Positions 1 through 5,786 of a stretch of DNA of 6,897 nt are shown piece after piece (the stretch's first letter is position 1; each line of letters begins with the position of its first letter). This stretch comes from an uncultured Phascolarctobacterium sp. Lineage in GTDB: Bacteria > Bacillota > Negativicutes > Acidaminococcales > Acidaminococcaceae. The stretch spans positions 1 through 6,897 of the forward strand of contig USBV01000083.1 in the NCBI GenBank assembly GCA_900553055.1, given 5' to 3'. The notes beneath the pieces were generated by a model. It was given only the letters and a program-made list of their open reading frames with translations, ran no database searches and was not told the origin of the DNA. The position numbers and the translations under genes were made by a program.

Positions 1-3
1 TGA

Positions 4-48
4 TAAGGGCTTATAGCCCTTAGTCAAACCACCCGTTAGACGGGTGGT
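4..48 (-). terminator. Paired hairpins downstream of the EamA gene
   Basis: Two perfect hairpins lie side by side. The first pairs positions 4-11 with 15-22 (8 bp, 3-base loop TAT). The second pairs 28-35 with 41-48 (8 bp, GC-rich, 5-base loop). They start 32 bases past the stop codon of the leftward transporter gene, so they could end or protect its mRNA. On the minus strand the GC-rich stem is followed only by TTTGAC, a poor U-tract, so efficient intrinsic termination is doubtful. The double-hairpin layout also resembles the subterminal palindromes of IS200/IS605-type elements; the window starts too close to tell. Confidence 0.4.
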
Positions 49-80
49 GATGATTGTTTGTTAGCTTATTTATTGTTATA

Positions 81-1022
81 TTACACGGCTTGCTTTTTGC
101 TCCAGGGCAGCAGCTCCGCAGGAATTTGCGCCAGCATGATGGCAGCAAAAACCAGCACGCAGCCAAGGATTTCGCGACTCGTCATGGCCTGGCCTAAAAG
201 CAGCCAGCCACTGAGCAGGGCAAAGGCTGACTCAAGGCTCATGATCATGCAGGCTAGCACTGGATTGCAGTGCTTTTGGCCTACAATTTGTAGTGTATAG
301 GCCACACCACTGGACATAATGCCGGCATAGGCAATGGGCAGCCAGCCCAAGAGCACGTTAGTGAGGGACGGGCTTTCAAAAATAAACATCAGCACGCAGT
401 TGAGCACGGTGCAGGTGGCAAATTGCACGAGGGAGAGGCGCACGCCGTCCAAATTAGTTATGAATTTATCTACAGCAATGATTTGCGCGGCAAAGCAAAC
501 GGCACAGATAAGGGTATAAAAGTCGCCCTTATTAATGGAAAAGCCCCCGTTGATGCAGATAAAGTACATGCCTACGGCAGCGATGCTTACGCTCAGACAC
601 TGCACTAGGGTGATGCGCGTGCGATATACAGCGTAGCTTAAAAAAGGAACGAGCACAATATAGAGCGCGGTGATGAAGCCGCTCTTGCCGACGGTGGTGT
701 ACATAATGCCCAACTGCTGCATAAAGCTAGCTACAGAAAGGGCGACGCCGCAAATTATACCGCCCTTGATGGTGCGGTCGCGGCGCAAGGGGTCGTCCGT
801 ACCGAGCACTTTGAAGGGCTTACCAGCGATTTTGTCGAACAATAGGCAGCAGCAAAAGAGAAAAATGGTTGCTAAAAAGCTGCGGGCACAATTAAAGGTT
901 AAGGGCTCGGCATATTCGCCGCCCACGCTTTGAGCAATGAAGGCTGTGCCCCAGATAAAGGCACAAAGGGTGAGCATCAGCATGCCGCTGAGGCTGTTTT
1001 TATTGGTAGAGAAATTATCCAT
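81..1022 (-). CDS. DMT superfamily (EamA family) transporter
   Basis: This is a 313-residue inner-membrane protein of the drug/metabolite transporter superfamily. About ten hydrophobic helices are visible, near residues 12-33, 41-63, 86-106, 112-132, 138-158, 167-187, 194-215, 225-247, 254-277 and 283-301. They form two EamA repeats of five helices. Family-like signatures are AFIWGTAFIAQ in helix 1, TTVGKSGFITALYIVLVPF at helix 4 and SLESAFALLSGWLLLG at helix 9. A charged loop at residues 64-86 and the short basic tail WSKKQAV should face the cytoplasm. The open frame extends 54 codons further upstream, but ATG at 1022 is chosen because AGGAG (1033-1037, minus strand) lies 10 bases before it and the extension would cover the promoter. 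EamA proteins export or import metabolites, amino acids or drugs; the substrate cannot be read from sequence. It is transcribed divergently from nrdD as a single gene. Confidence 0.9.
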   Translation of the reverse strand: MDNFSTNKNSLSGMLMLTLCAFIWGTAFIAQSVGGEYAEPLTFNCARSFLATIFLFCCCLLFDKIAGKPFKVLGTDDPLRRDRTIKGGIICGVALSVASFMQQLGIMYTTVGKSGFITALYIVLVPFLSYAVYRTRITLVQCLSVSIAAVGMYFICINGGFSINKGDFYTLICAVCFAAQIIAVDKFITNLDGVRLSLVQFATCTVLNCVLMFIFESPSLTNVLLGWLPIAYAGIMSSGVAYTLQIVGQKHCNPVLACMIMSLESAFALLSGWLLLGQAMTSREILGCVLVFAAIMLAQIPAELLPWSKKQAV

Positions 1023-1062
1023 ACAAGCAACACTCCTAATGCAAAACAATATAACGCTATCT

Positions 1063-1091
1063 ATTGTACCATTTTTTAGAGAGATATACAA
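1063..1091 (-). promoter_or_regulatory. Promoter of the EamA transporter gene
   Basis: On the minus strand, TTGTAT (1086-1091) and TACAAT (1063-1068) are separated by exactly 17 bases, and a TG at the extended -10 position precedes the -10 box (TGGTACAAT). Transcription would start near 1056, giving a leader of about 34 bases that contains the AGGAG ribosome binding site. Confidence 0.7.
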
Positions 1092-1249
1092 AGGGGACAT
1101 GCTATTTTCATGGCTGAAAGCAGCTTTTTTTGTCCAATGGCGTGCGAAACATTTTCTCAGCGGGGACGTTGGTGTAAACTGCAAGCCTACTACTGGCGAT
1201 TTTTCTTTAAAGTGCTACAGAGGGCTTGGGTAAAGTCTATTTGCAGAAA
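1092..1249. other. Divergent intergenic DNA without a recognised gene
   Basis: These bases lie between the leftward transporter promoter and the nrdD control region. Open frames crossing them have no ribosome binding site and no recognisable protein. A tiny GCTG/CAGC stem at 1113-1124 is followed by seven T residues, too weak to call a terminator. I see nothing else here. Confidence 0.6.
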
Positions 1250-1297
1250 AAACTACATATTGTTTAGCTTTTGATTGACGCATACGATATATTGTGG
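1250..1297 (+). promoter_or_regulatory. Tandem NrdR-box-like operators upstream of nrdD
   Basis: Two imperfect 16-base palindromes resemble the NrdR box (ACACWATATATWGTGT). Box 1, AAACTACATATTGTTT, is at 1250-1265. Box 2, ATACGATATATTGTGG, is at 1282-1297. Each matches 13 of 16 consensus positions by eye. Their starts are 32 bases apart, about three helical turns, which is the usual spacing of NrdR box pairs. Box 2 fills the spacer between the -35 and -10 elements of the nrdD promoter and box 1 lies just upstream of the -35. NrdR is the ATP/dATP-sensing zinc-finger repressor of ribonucleotide reductase operons, so the arrangement predicts repression when dATP is plentiful. The nrdR gene is not in the window. 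Confidence 0.8.
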
Positions 1298-1303
1298 TAA
1301 AAT
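1275..1303 (+). promoter_or_regulatory. nrdDG promoter
   Basis: TTGACG (1275-1280) and TAAAAT (1298-1303) are separated by exactly 17 bases, with an extended -10 TG at 1295-1296. Transcription would begin near 1310, leaving a leader of about 140 bases before nrdD. The spacer is occupied by the second NrdR-like palindrome, so a bound repressor would block RNA polymerase directly. Confidence 0.75.
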
Positions 1304-1345
1304 AAGTCAGGAGTAAAAGCGGGTAGCAGTATGTAGTGCTCGCTG

Positions 1346-1384
1346 ATGCTGCAGCAGGCTTTAAAGCAGGGCCTTAGGCAGCAT
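1346..1384 (+). promoter_or_regulatory. Leader hairpin of nrdD
   Basis: In the nrdD leader, ATGCTGC (1346-1352) pairs perfectly with GCAGCAT (1378-1384). Inside, after a 3x3 internal loop, AGGC (1356-1359) pairs with GCCT (1371-1374), with possible G-U extension. No U-tract follows, so it is not an intrinsic terminator. It may stabilise the mRNA or bind a regulator. It matches no riboswitch class known to me. Confidence 0.4.
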
Positions 1385-1450
1385 TTGTGTAGAAACATTT
1401 TACCAAGAATAGATAAGCTGTGTTGATTTTTGTAGAAAGGATGGAGAAAG

Positions 1451-3577
1451 ATGAAGGTCATTAAGCGCGATGGCACAACCGTAGATTTTGATGGCAGCAA
1501 AATAGTTATTGCTATTCAAAAGGCAAACGCGGCCGTAGAGCCTGAATATAGAATTGAGGAGGAGAAAATCCAAAAAATTGCTAAGCATGTGCAGGAGCGT
1601 AATCGCATGCGCCTCTTGGTAGAGGATATTCAGGATATGGTAGAGCATAGCTTGATGGACGAGGGCAAGTTTGAGCTGGCTAAGGCTTACATCATCTATC
1701 GTTACCAGCGTGCTTTGGTCCGCAAGGCCAACACTACTGACGAATCTATTCTTTCCTTGATTCGCAATAGCAATAAGGATGTTATGGAGGAGAACTCCAA
1801 TAAAAACGCCACCATGGCAGCAACTCAGCGCGATTTGATTGCCGGCGAGGTTTCTAAGGATTTGACCAAGCGCATTATGCTGCCAGAAAAAATCTCTAAG
1901 GCCCATGAAGAGGGCGTGCTGCATTTTCACGATGCCGATTATTTTATCCAGCCGATTTTTAACTGCTGCTTGATTAATATCGGTGATATGCTGGATAACG
2001 GCACTGTTATGAATGGCAAGCTCATTGAAAGCCCCAGAAGCTTCCAGGTAGCCTGCACCGTTATGACGCAAATCATTGCTTCCGTAGCCTCCAGCCAATA
2101 CGGCGGTCAATCCGTTGATATTTGCCATTTGGGCAAATATTTGCGCCGTAGCTACGATAAATTTAAAAAGAGCATTTTAGAGGCCAGCGAGGGCAATATT
2201 GATGCCGATACCTTGGAGCGCCTGACCAATGAACGCTTGCGCTACGAATTAAAGGGTGGCGTACAAACCATTCAATACCAAATCAATACCTTGATGACCA
2301 CCAACGGTCAATCCCCCTTCGTAACTCTGTTTTTGAACCTGCGCGAGGATGATCCGTATCTGAAGGAAAATGCTATGATCGTAGAAGAAATTCTGCGTCA
2401 ACGCTTGCAGGGCATTAAAAACGACAAGGGCGTGTATGTAACTCCTGCTTTCCCCAAATTGGTGTATGTGCTGGATGAGCTGAACTGCCTGAAGGGCGGC
2501 AAATACGATTATATTACTCGCTTGGCTGTAAAATGCAGTGCTAAGCGTATGTATCCTGACTATATTAGCGCCAAGAAAATGCGCGAAAACTACGAGGGCA
2601 ATGTGTTCAGCCCCAGGGGCTGCCGCAGCTTCCTGTCCCCGTGGAAGGACGAAAATGGCAATTATAAGTTTGAAGGCCGCTTCAACCAGGGCGTAGTATC
2701 CCTGAACCTGCCGCAAATCGGCATCATCGCTAAGGGTGACGAGCAAAAGTTCTGGCAGCTTTTGGACGAGCGCCTGGAGCTGTGCTATGAAGCTTTGATG
2801 TGCCGTCATAACGCACTGAAGGGCGTGCGCAGTGATGTTAGCCCCGTGCATTGGCAATATGGTGCTATCGCTCGTCTGCAAAAGGGCGAAACCATCGATA
2901 AGTTCCTGGAGAATGGTTATTCCACCATTTCCTTGGGCTATATTGGCCTGTATGAGGTCACCAAGCTGATGAAGGGCGTAAGCCATACTACGCCGGAGGG
3001 CGAAGAGTTTGCTTTGCGCGTAATGAACCGCCTGCGCGGTGCCTGCGAAAAATGGAAGGCTAAGACCGGCTTAGGCTTTGGCCTCTACGGTACTCCGGCT
3101 GAAAGCCTGTGCTACCGCTTTGCACGCGTGGATAAGGCTCGTTTTGGCACCATCGAGGATGTAACCGATAAGGGCTACTATACCAATTCCTACCACGTTG
3201 ATGTGCGTGAAAAGATTGATGCCTTCAGCAAGTTTAAATTTGAAAGCCAATTCCAAAAGATTTCCTCTGGCGGCGCTATTTCCTATGTAGAAATCCCCAA
3301 CATGCGCCACAACACCGAGGCTTTGGAGGAGGTTGTGAAATTCATCTACGACAATATTCAGTACGCTGAATTCAATACTAAGTCCGATTATTGCCATGTG
3401 TGCGGCTTTGACGGTGAAATCACCATTAACGATGATAATGAGTGGGAATGCCCGGCTTGCCACAACAAGGACCATTCCAAGATGACTGTTATCCGCCGTA
3501 CCTGCGGTTATTTAGGCGAAAACTTCTGGAATGTGGGTAAGACCAAGGAAATTAAAGCTAGGGTAATGCATTTATAA
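1451..3577 (+). CDS. nrdD: Anaerobic (class III) ribonucleoside-triphosphate reductase
   Basis: NrdD is the cytoplasmic glycyl-radical enzyme that reduces ribonucleoside triphosphates to deoxyribonucleoside triphosphates without oxygen, normally with formate as reductant. The 708 residues match the family's length (about 700). An N-terminal ATP-cone spans roughly residues 3-92, beginning with VIKRDGTTVDFD; it binds ATP or dATP and sets overall activity. The 10-stranded barrel core follows, with the GCRSFLSPW segment whose Cys391 is the probable finger-loop thiyl-radical cysteine. The C-terminus has a four-cysteine zinc site (C648, C651, C667, C670) and the glycyl radical loop RRTCGYLG with Gly686. 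The frame is intact. ATG at 1451 has AAGGA nine bases upstream and GGAG closer in. nrdG follows 30 bases after the stop in the same transcript. Control by NrdR is predicted from the upstream palindromes. All key residues are present, so it should be active. Confidence 0.97.
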   Translation: MKVIKRDGTTVDFDGSKIVIAIQKANAAVEPEYRIEEEKIQKIAKHVQERNRMRLLVEDIQDMVEHSLMDEGKFELAKAYIIYRYQRALVRKANTTDESILSLIRNSNKDVMEENSNKNATMAATQRDLIAGEVSKDLTKRIMLPEKISKAHEEGVLHFHDADYFIQPIFNCCLINIGDMLDNGTVMNGKLIESPRSFQVACTVMTQIIASVASSQYGGQSVDICHLGKYLRRSYDKFKKSILEASEGNIDADTLERLTNERLRYELKGGVQTIQYQINTLMTTNGQSPFVTLFLNLREDDPYLKENAMIVEEILRQRLQGIKNDKGVYVTPAFPKLVYVLDELNCLKGGKYDYITRLAVKCSAKRMYPDYISAKKMRENYEGNVFSPRGCRSFLSPWKDENGNYKFEGRFNQGVVSLNLPQIGIIAKGDEQKFWQLLDERLELCYEALMCRHNALKGVRSDVSPVHWQYGAIARLQKGETIDKFLENGYSTISLGYIGLYEVTKLMKGVSHTTPEGEEFALRVMNRLRGACEKWKAKTGLGFGLYGTPAESLCYRFARVDKARFGTIEDVTDKGYYTNSYHVDVREKIDAFSKFKFESQFQKISSGGAISYVEIPNMRHNTEALEEVVKFIYDNIQYAEFNTKSDYCHVCGFDGEITINDDNEWECPACHNKDHSKMTVIRRTCGYLGENFWNVGKTKEIKARVMHL

Positions 3578-3607
3578 GCACTGCCTAGAAGAGGAAGGTG
3601 AGCTCTC

Positions 3608-4150
3608 GTGAATTATGCTGAGATTAAGAATCTAGATATTGCCAATGGCCCCGGCCTGAGAGTGTCCCTCTTTGTCAGTGGCTGCACCCATCACTGCAAG
3701 GGCTGCTTTAATCCGGAGTCCTGGGATTTTAATTACGGCCAGCCCTTTACGGAGGCAACGGAGGAAGAGCTGCTGAGCTTGCTGGAAAACGAGCATATCC
3801 GTGGCCTGAGCCTTTTAGGTGGCGAGCCCTTTGAGCCTGCCAATCAGGCAGTGCTGGCACCATTTTTGCAAAGGGTAAAGGCTAAGTTCCCCCACAAGGA
3901 TGTGTGGTGCTACAGTGGTTACAATTTTGAACAGGATATGCTAACCGGCAATCTTGGCCCGTGGGAAATCACCGAGCAGATGCTGAATTGCATTGATGTG
4001 CTCGTGGATGGAGAATTTGTAATTGAGCTTAAGAACCCTAATCTGCGTTTTCGTGGCAGTGCTAACCAACGTGTCATTTTAGTGCAGGAGTCCCTTAAGG
4101 AGGACAGAATTGTCCAATGGGATGATGGGGAAGGCTTAGAGCTGCATTAA
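3608..4150 (+). CDS. nrdG: Anaerobic ribonucleotide reductase activating protein (radical SAM)
   Basis: NrdG is the radical-SAM activase that uses a [4Fe-4S] cluster and S-adenosylmethionine to place the glycyl radical on NrdD (here Gly686). The 180-residue length is typical for this minimal radical-SAM family. The cluster motif CTHHCKGC supplies Cys26, Cys30 and Cys33 (CxxxCxxC), preceded by the NGPGLRVSLFVSGC segment characteristic of NrdG/PflA activases. The SAM-binding GGEP motif is at 71-74 and DVLVDGEF lies in the C-terminal half. The start is a GTG at 3608, chosen because AAGGTGA (3595-3601) sits six bases before it and the N-terminus then matches the family (NYAEIKNLDIANGPG). It lies 30 bases downstream of nrdD and shares its promoter; a terminator follows the stop codon. 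Confidence 0.96.
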   Translation: MNYAEIKNLDIANGPGLRVSLFVSGCTHHCKGCFNPESWDFNYGQPFTEATEEELLSLLENEHIRGLSLLGGEPFEPANQAVLAPFLQRVKAKFPHKDVWCYSGYNFEQDMLTGNLGPWEITEQMLNCIDVLVDGEFVIELKNPNLRFRGSANQRVILVQESLKEDRIVQWDDGEGLELH

Positions 4151-4155
4151 AAAAT

Positions 4156-4189
4156 AAAGGCTTCTATACATAATGTATGGGAGCCTTTT
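4156..4189 (+). terminator. Intrinsic terminator of nrdDG
   Basis: A 15-bp stem pairs 4156-4170 with 4174-4188 around a 3-base loop, including two G-U pairs, and ends in TTTT (4186-4189). It begins five bases after the nrdG stop codon. The stem is AT-rich near its loop and the U-tract is short, but position and length support rho-independent termination of the operon. Confidence 0.85.
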
Positions 4190-4193
4190 CATA

Positions 4194-4222
4194 TTGACTC
4201 AGACTGTGCTTAGTTTTATAAT
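4194..4222 (+). promoter_or_regulatory. Promoter of the glycerophosphodiesterase gene
   Basis: TTGACT (4194-4199) and a perfect TATAAT (4217-4222) are separated by 17 bases, close to the housekeeping sigma consensus. It lies immediately after the nrdG terminator, so this gene is an independent and probably well-expressed unit. No operator-like palindrome is evident around it. Confidence 0.88.
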
Positions 4223-4269
4223 ATGTAACATGATTAAAAGTATGCAGTGTAGCATAGGAGGTTTTACAA

Positions 4270-4989
4270 ATGAAAAATTTTGCGCACCGTGGCTTTAGCG
4301 GTAAATATCCTGAAAACACCATGCTGGCCTTTAAAAAGGCTTTAGAAGCAGGCGCTGACGGCATCGAATTAGATGTACAGATGACCAAGGATGGTCAGGT
4401 TGTGGTAATCCATGATGAAAAGGTGGACAGAACCACCAATGGCACTGGCCTTGTACGTGACTATACTTTAGAGGAGCTGCGCAAGCTGGACGCATCCTAT
4501 ATTTATGCAGGCCAAATGGGAGTTAACCCCATCCCCACCTTTGAGGAATACTGCGAGTGGGTTGCAGGCACCGATTTGGTAACTAACATCGAGCTTAAAA
4601 CCGGCGTTTATCCCTATCCTGGCATTGAAGCAAAGGTGTGGGAGCTGATTCAAAAATACCATTTGGAGAAGAAGGTTATTATCTCTAGCTTTAATCATTA
4701 TAGCATTCTGTGCATGCGCGAGCTGGCACCCGAGCTGCCCTATGGCCTGTTAGAGGAAAGCTGGATTGTCAATGCTGGTGCTTATGTAGCTGGCGTGGGT
4801 GTATATGCTTATCATCCGTATCATGGCAGCCTTACCCCTGAGGCTGTAGCCGAAATCAAGAGCCATGGCATTGCCATTAACACTTGGACTGTTAACGAAG
4901 CAGCGAGAGTGCGTGAGCTCAAGGCACTGGGCATTGATATCGTTATTGGTAATTTCCCGGATATGGTAAAACAGGTTTTGGCTGAATAA
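4270..4989 (+). CDS. Glycerophosphodiester phosphodiesterase, cytoplasmic
   Basis: The enzyme hydrolyses glycerophosphodiesters, the deacylated remains of phospholipids, to sn-glycerol 3-phosphate and an alcohol, with a divalent metal ion in a TIM-barrel fold. The 239 residues cover one GDPD domain. Catalytic and metal-binding signatures are all visible: AHRG with His6 and Arg7, PENT at 14-17, Glu33 and Asp35 in GIELDVQ, His48 in IHDE, and Glu108/Lys110 in NIELKTG. There is no signal peptide or membrane segment, so it resembles the cytosolic UgpQ type more than periplasmic or secreted GlpQ. Start ATG 4270 has a perfect AGGAGG (4256-4261) eight bases upstream. It is a single-gene unit with its own promoter and terminator. 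No glycerophosphodiester transporter gene lies beside it, so its substrate supply is unknown; some family members cleave other phosphodiesters. Confidence 0.93.
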   Translation: MKNFAHRGFSGKYPENTMLAFKKALEAGADGIELDVQMTKDGQVVVIHDEKVDRTTNGTGLVRDYTLEELRKLDASYIYAGQMGVNPIPTFEEYCEWVAGTDLVTNIELKTGVYPYPGIEAKVWELIQKYHLEKKVIISSFNHYSILCMRELAPELPYGLLEESWIVNAGAYVAGVGVYAYHPYHGSLTPEAVAEIKSHGIAINTWTVNEAARVRELKALGIDIVIGNFPDMVKQVLAE

Positions 4990-5001
4990 AAATACTATAA
5001 T

Positions 5002-5050
5002 AAAAGCTTCTTTACGGCGTTGGCTTTGTCGTCGTAGAGAAGCTTTTTTT
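5002..5050 (+). terminator. Strong intrinsic terminator after the GDPD gene
   Basis: A stem of about 18 bp pairs 5002-5019 with 5030-5047 around a 10-base loop, with a few G-U pairs. The run of seven T residues at 5044-5050 forms the U-tract. The A-run at 5002-5005 opposite it could also let the hairpin act on leftward transcripts. Confidence 0.93.
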
Positions 5051-5098
5051 GTGGAGTGAATTTGTTTGTAAATAAGCTTAAGGTTAATAATATTTTTC

Positions 5099-5127
5099 TT
5101 GCATATATCTTTAACAAGGTGTATGAT
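5099..5127 (+). promoter_or_regulatory. Probable promoter of the XRE regulator gene
   Basis: TTGCAT (5099-5104) and TATGAT (5122-5127) are 17 bases apart. The -10 lies inside a short inverted repeat, TGTAT-GAT-ATACA (5120-5132), which could be an operator, perhaps for the XRE protein encoded downstream. The predicted start near 5134 leaves an unusually long leader of about 183 bases. Confidence 0.6.
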
Positions 5128-5133
5128 ATACAT

Positions 5134-5316
5134 AAGCGTAAAGGAAGAATGGTTATTGGCAATTAGCCGTTAAGATGTATATGTGTTTTGTAATAGTCTT
5201 TTGGGAAAGGAGGAGCCTGCTTGTTAGCGTGAGCAGGGACAAGCTAGTAAGATTTGCCGGACTGGAAGGGTCTGTATGTTTTAGGGGCGTATTAAAAATT
5301 TACGGGAGATGAAAAA
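5134..5316 (+). promoter_or_regulatory. Long structured leader of the XRE gene, unassigned
   Basis: This stretch between promoter and start codon has no convincing gene. It contains two perfect 6-bp stems that cannot form together: CCTGCT (5216-5221) with AGCAGG (5232-5237), and GCTTGT (5219-5224) with ACAAGC (5239-5244). A perfect ribosome-binding-like AAAGGAGG (5206-5213) sits just upstream of them with no plausible start codon at the right distance apart from a three-codon TTG frame. I cannot match it to any riboswitch or small RNA family I know. Confidence 0.4.
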
Positions 5317-5631
5317 ATGGCAAAAGAATTAAACTATAAAGAAATTGGCTTGCGTATTAAAACATTACGTTTGAAAAACAATATTTATCAAACGGTTTTG
5401 GCTAAGGAGATTGGTGTTTCCCAAACACATATGAGCAATATTGAAAGTGGTAGAGCTGGTTTGACCTTGGAAAACTTGGTAAAAATGGCCAAAATTTTTA
5501 ATTGCGGTATTGATGAAATCGTCTTTGGCGAAGAAGAGAAAAAGCAGGAGCAAAGCGTGGATGTATTGAAGAACTGCACCATGCAGGATATTATTCAAGC
5601 TATGCAAATGTTAAAGTCTTTAAAGGCTTAA
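5317..5631 (+). CDS. XRE-family helix-turn-helix transcriptional regulator
   Basis: This is a 104-residue cytoplasmic DNA-binding protein. A Cro/C1-type helix-turn-helix domain fills residues 9 to about 70: the scaffold helix starts GLRIKTLRLKNN, the HTH turn is LAKEIGVS, and the recognition helix SQTHMSNIESGR is at 35-46, ending in the typical IESGR. The rest is a short acidic linker (EEEKKQEQ) and a C-terminal helix (DIIQAMQMLKSLKA) that may mediate dimerisation. There is no sensor domain, peptidase or toxin partner. ATG 5317 follows GGGAG (5304-5308) by eight bases. It is flanked by its own promoter and terminator, hence a single-gene unit. The regulated genes are unknown; autoregulation through the inverted repeat at 5120-5132 is possible. 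The family assignment is firm, the role is not. Confidence 0.88.
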   Translation: MAKELNYKEIGLRIKTLRLKNNIYQTVLAKEIGVSQTHMSNIESGRAGLTLENLVKMAKIFNCGIDEIVFGEEEKKQEQSVDVLKNCTMQDIIQAMQMLKSLKA

Positions 5632-5646
5632 TGAAAACTGTTCTTT

Positions 5647-5686
5647 AGGGCTGTCGTGAAGCTGTGCGACAGTCCTTTTTGTTTTT
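5647..5686 (+). terminator. Intrinsic terminator after the XRE gene
   Basis: A 10-bp stem pairs 5647-5656 with 5667-5676 (one G-U pair) around a 10-base loop, followed by TTTTT, G and TTTTT through 5686. It begins 15 bases after the stop codon and separates the XRE unit from the ctsR operon. Confidence 0.92.
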
Positions 5687-5711
5687 CATAATAATTTCAC
5701 CGCCTAACCCC

Positions 5712-5740
5712 TTGCTAAAAGTCGAAAAGTCAAATATAAT
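5712..5740 (+). promoter_or_regulatory. ctsR promoter with CtsR-like direct repeat
   Basis: TTGCTA (5712-5717) and TATAAT (5735-5740) are 17 bases apart. The spacer holds two tandem copies of AAAAGTCR (5717-5724 and 5725-5732) followed by AA, giving heptamers AGTCGAA and AGTCAAA. The second matches the CtsR half-site RGTCAAA exactly and the first has one mismatch. The period is 8 bases, not the 10 of the classic CtsR box. The location in the promoter core suits autorepression by CtsR. Confidence 0.72.
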
Positions 5741-5786
5741 AGAAGCATATAGTAAATTAGAATAATTATCTACGCAGGTGATCAAG

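Noticed and set aside
1113..1131. GCTG/CAGC mini-hairpin followed by seven T residues.
   Set aside because: The stem is only 4-5 bp and no rightward gene ends before it.
1023..1184. 54-codon N-terminal extension of the transporter reading frame on the minus strand.
   Set aside because: It has no family similarity or ribosome binding site, and it would run through the TTGTAT/TACAAT promoter. ATG at 1022 with AGGAG upstream fits the EamA start.
937..1233. Rightward 98-codon open frame overlapping the transporter start and the intergenic region.
   Set aside because: No ribosome binding site, antisense to the transporter's 5' end, and no protein-like pattern.
1400..2128. Open frame of about 240 codons antisense to nrdD.
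   Set aside because: It is a codon-bias shadow of nrdD, with no ribosome binding site and no recognisable domain. The same holds for 2249-2986 and 3071-3475.
5221..5232. Three-codon TTG frame (TTG TTA GCG TGA) seven bases after a perfect AAAGGAGG.
   Set aside because: The spacing is good, but a three-codon product cannot be distinguished from chance; the purine run is noted as part of the leader instead.
5175..5312. Rightward 45-codon frame starting MYMCFVIVFW, ending just before the XRE start.
   Set aside because: No ribosome binding sequence before either ATG and no recognisable protein. It could be a leader peptide, but nothing beyond an open frame supports it.
5778..5786. GTG start for ctsR adding three residues (MIK).
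   Set aside because: The GTG lies inside the AGGTGA ribosome binding site that serves ATG 5787, and the family start matches MRN.
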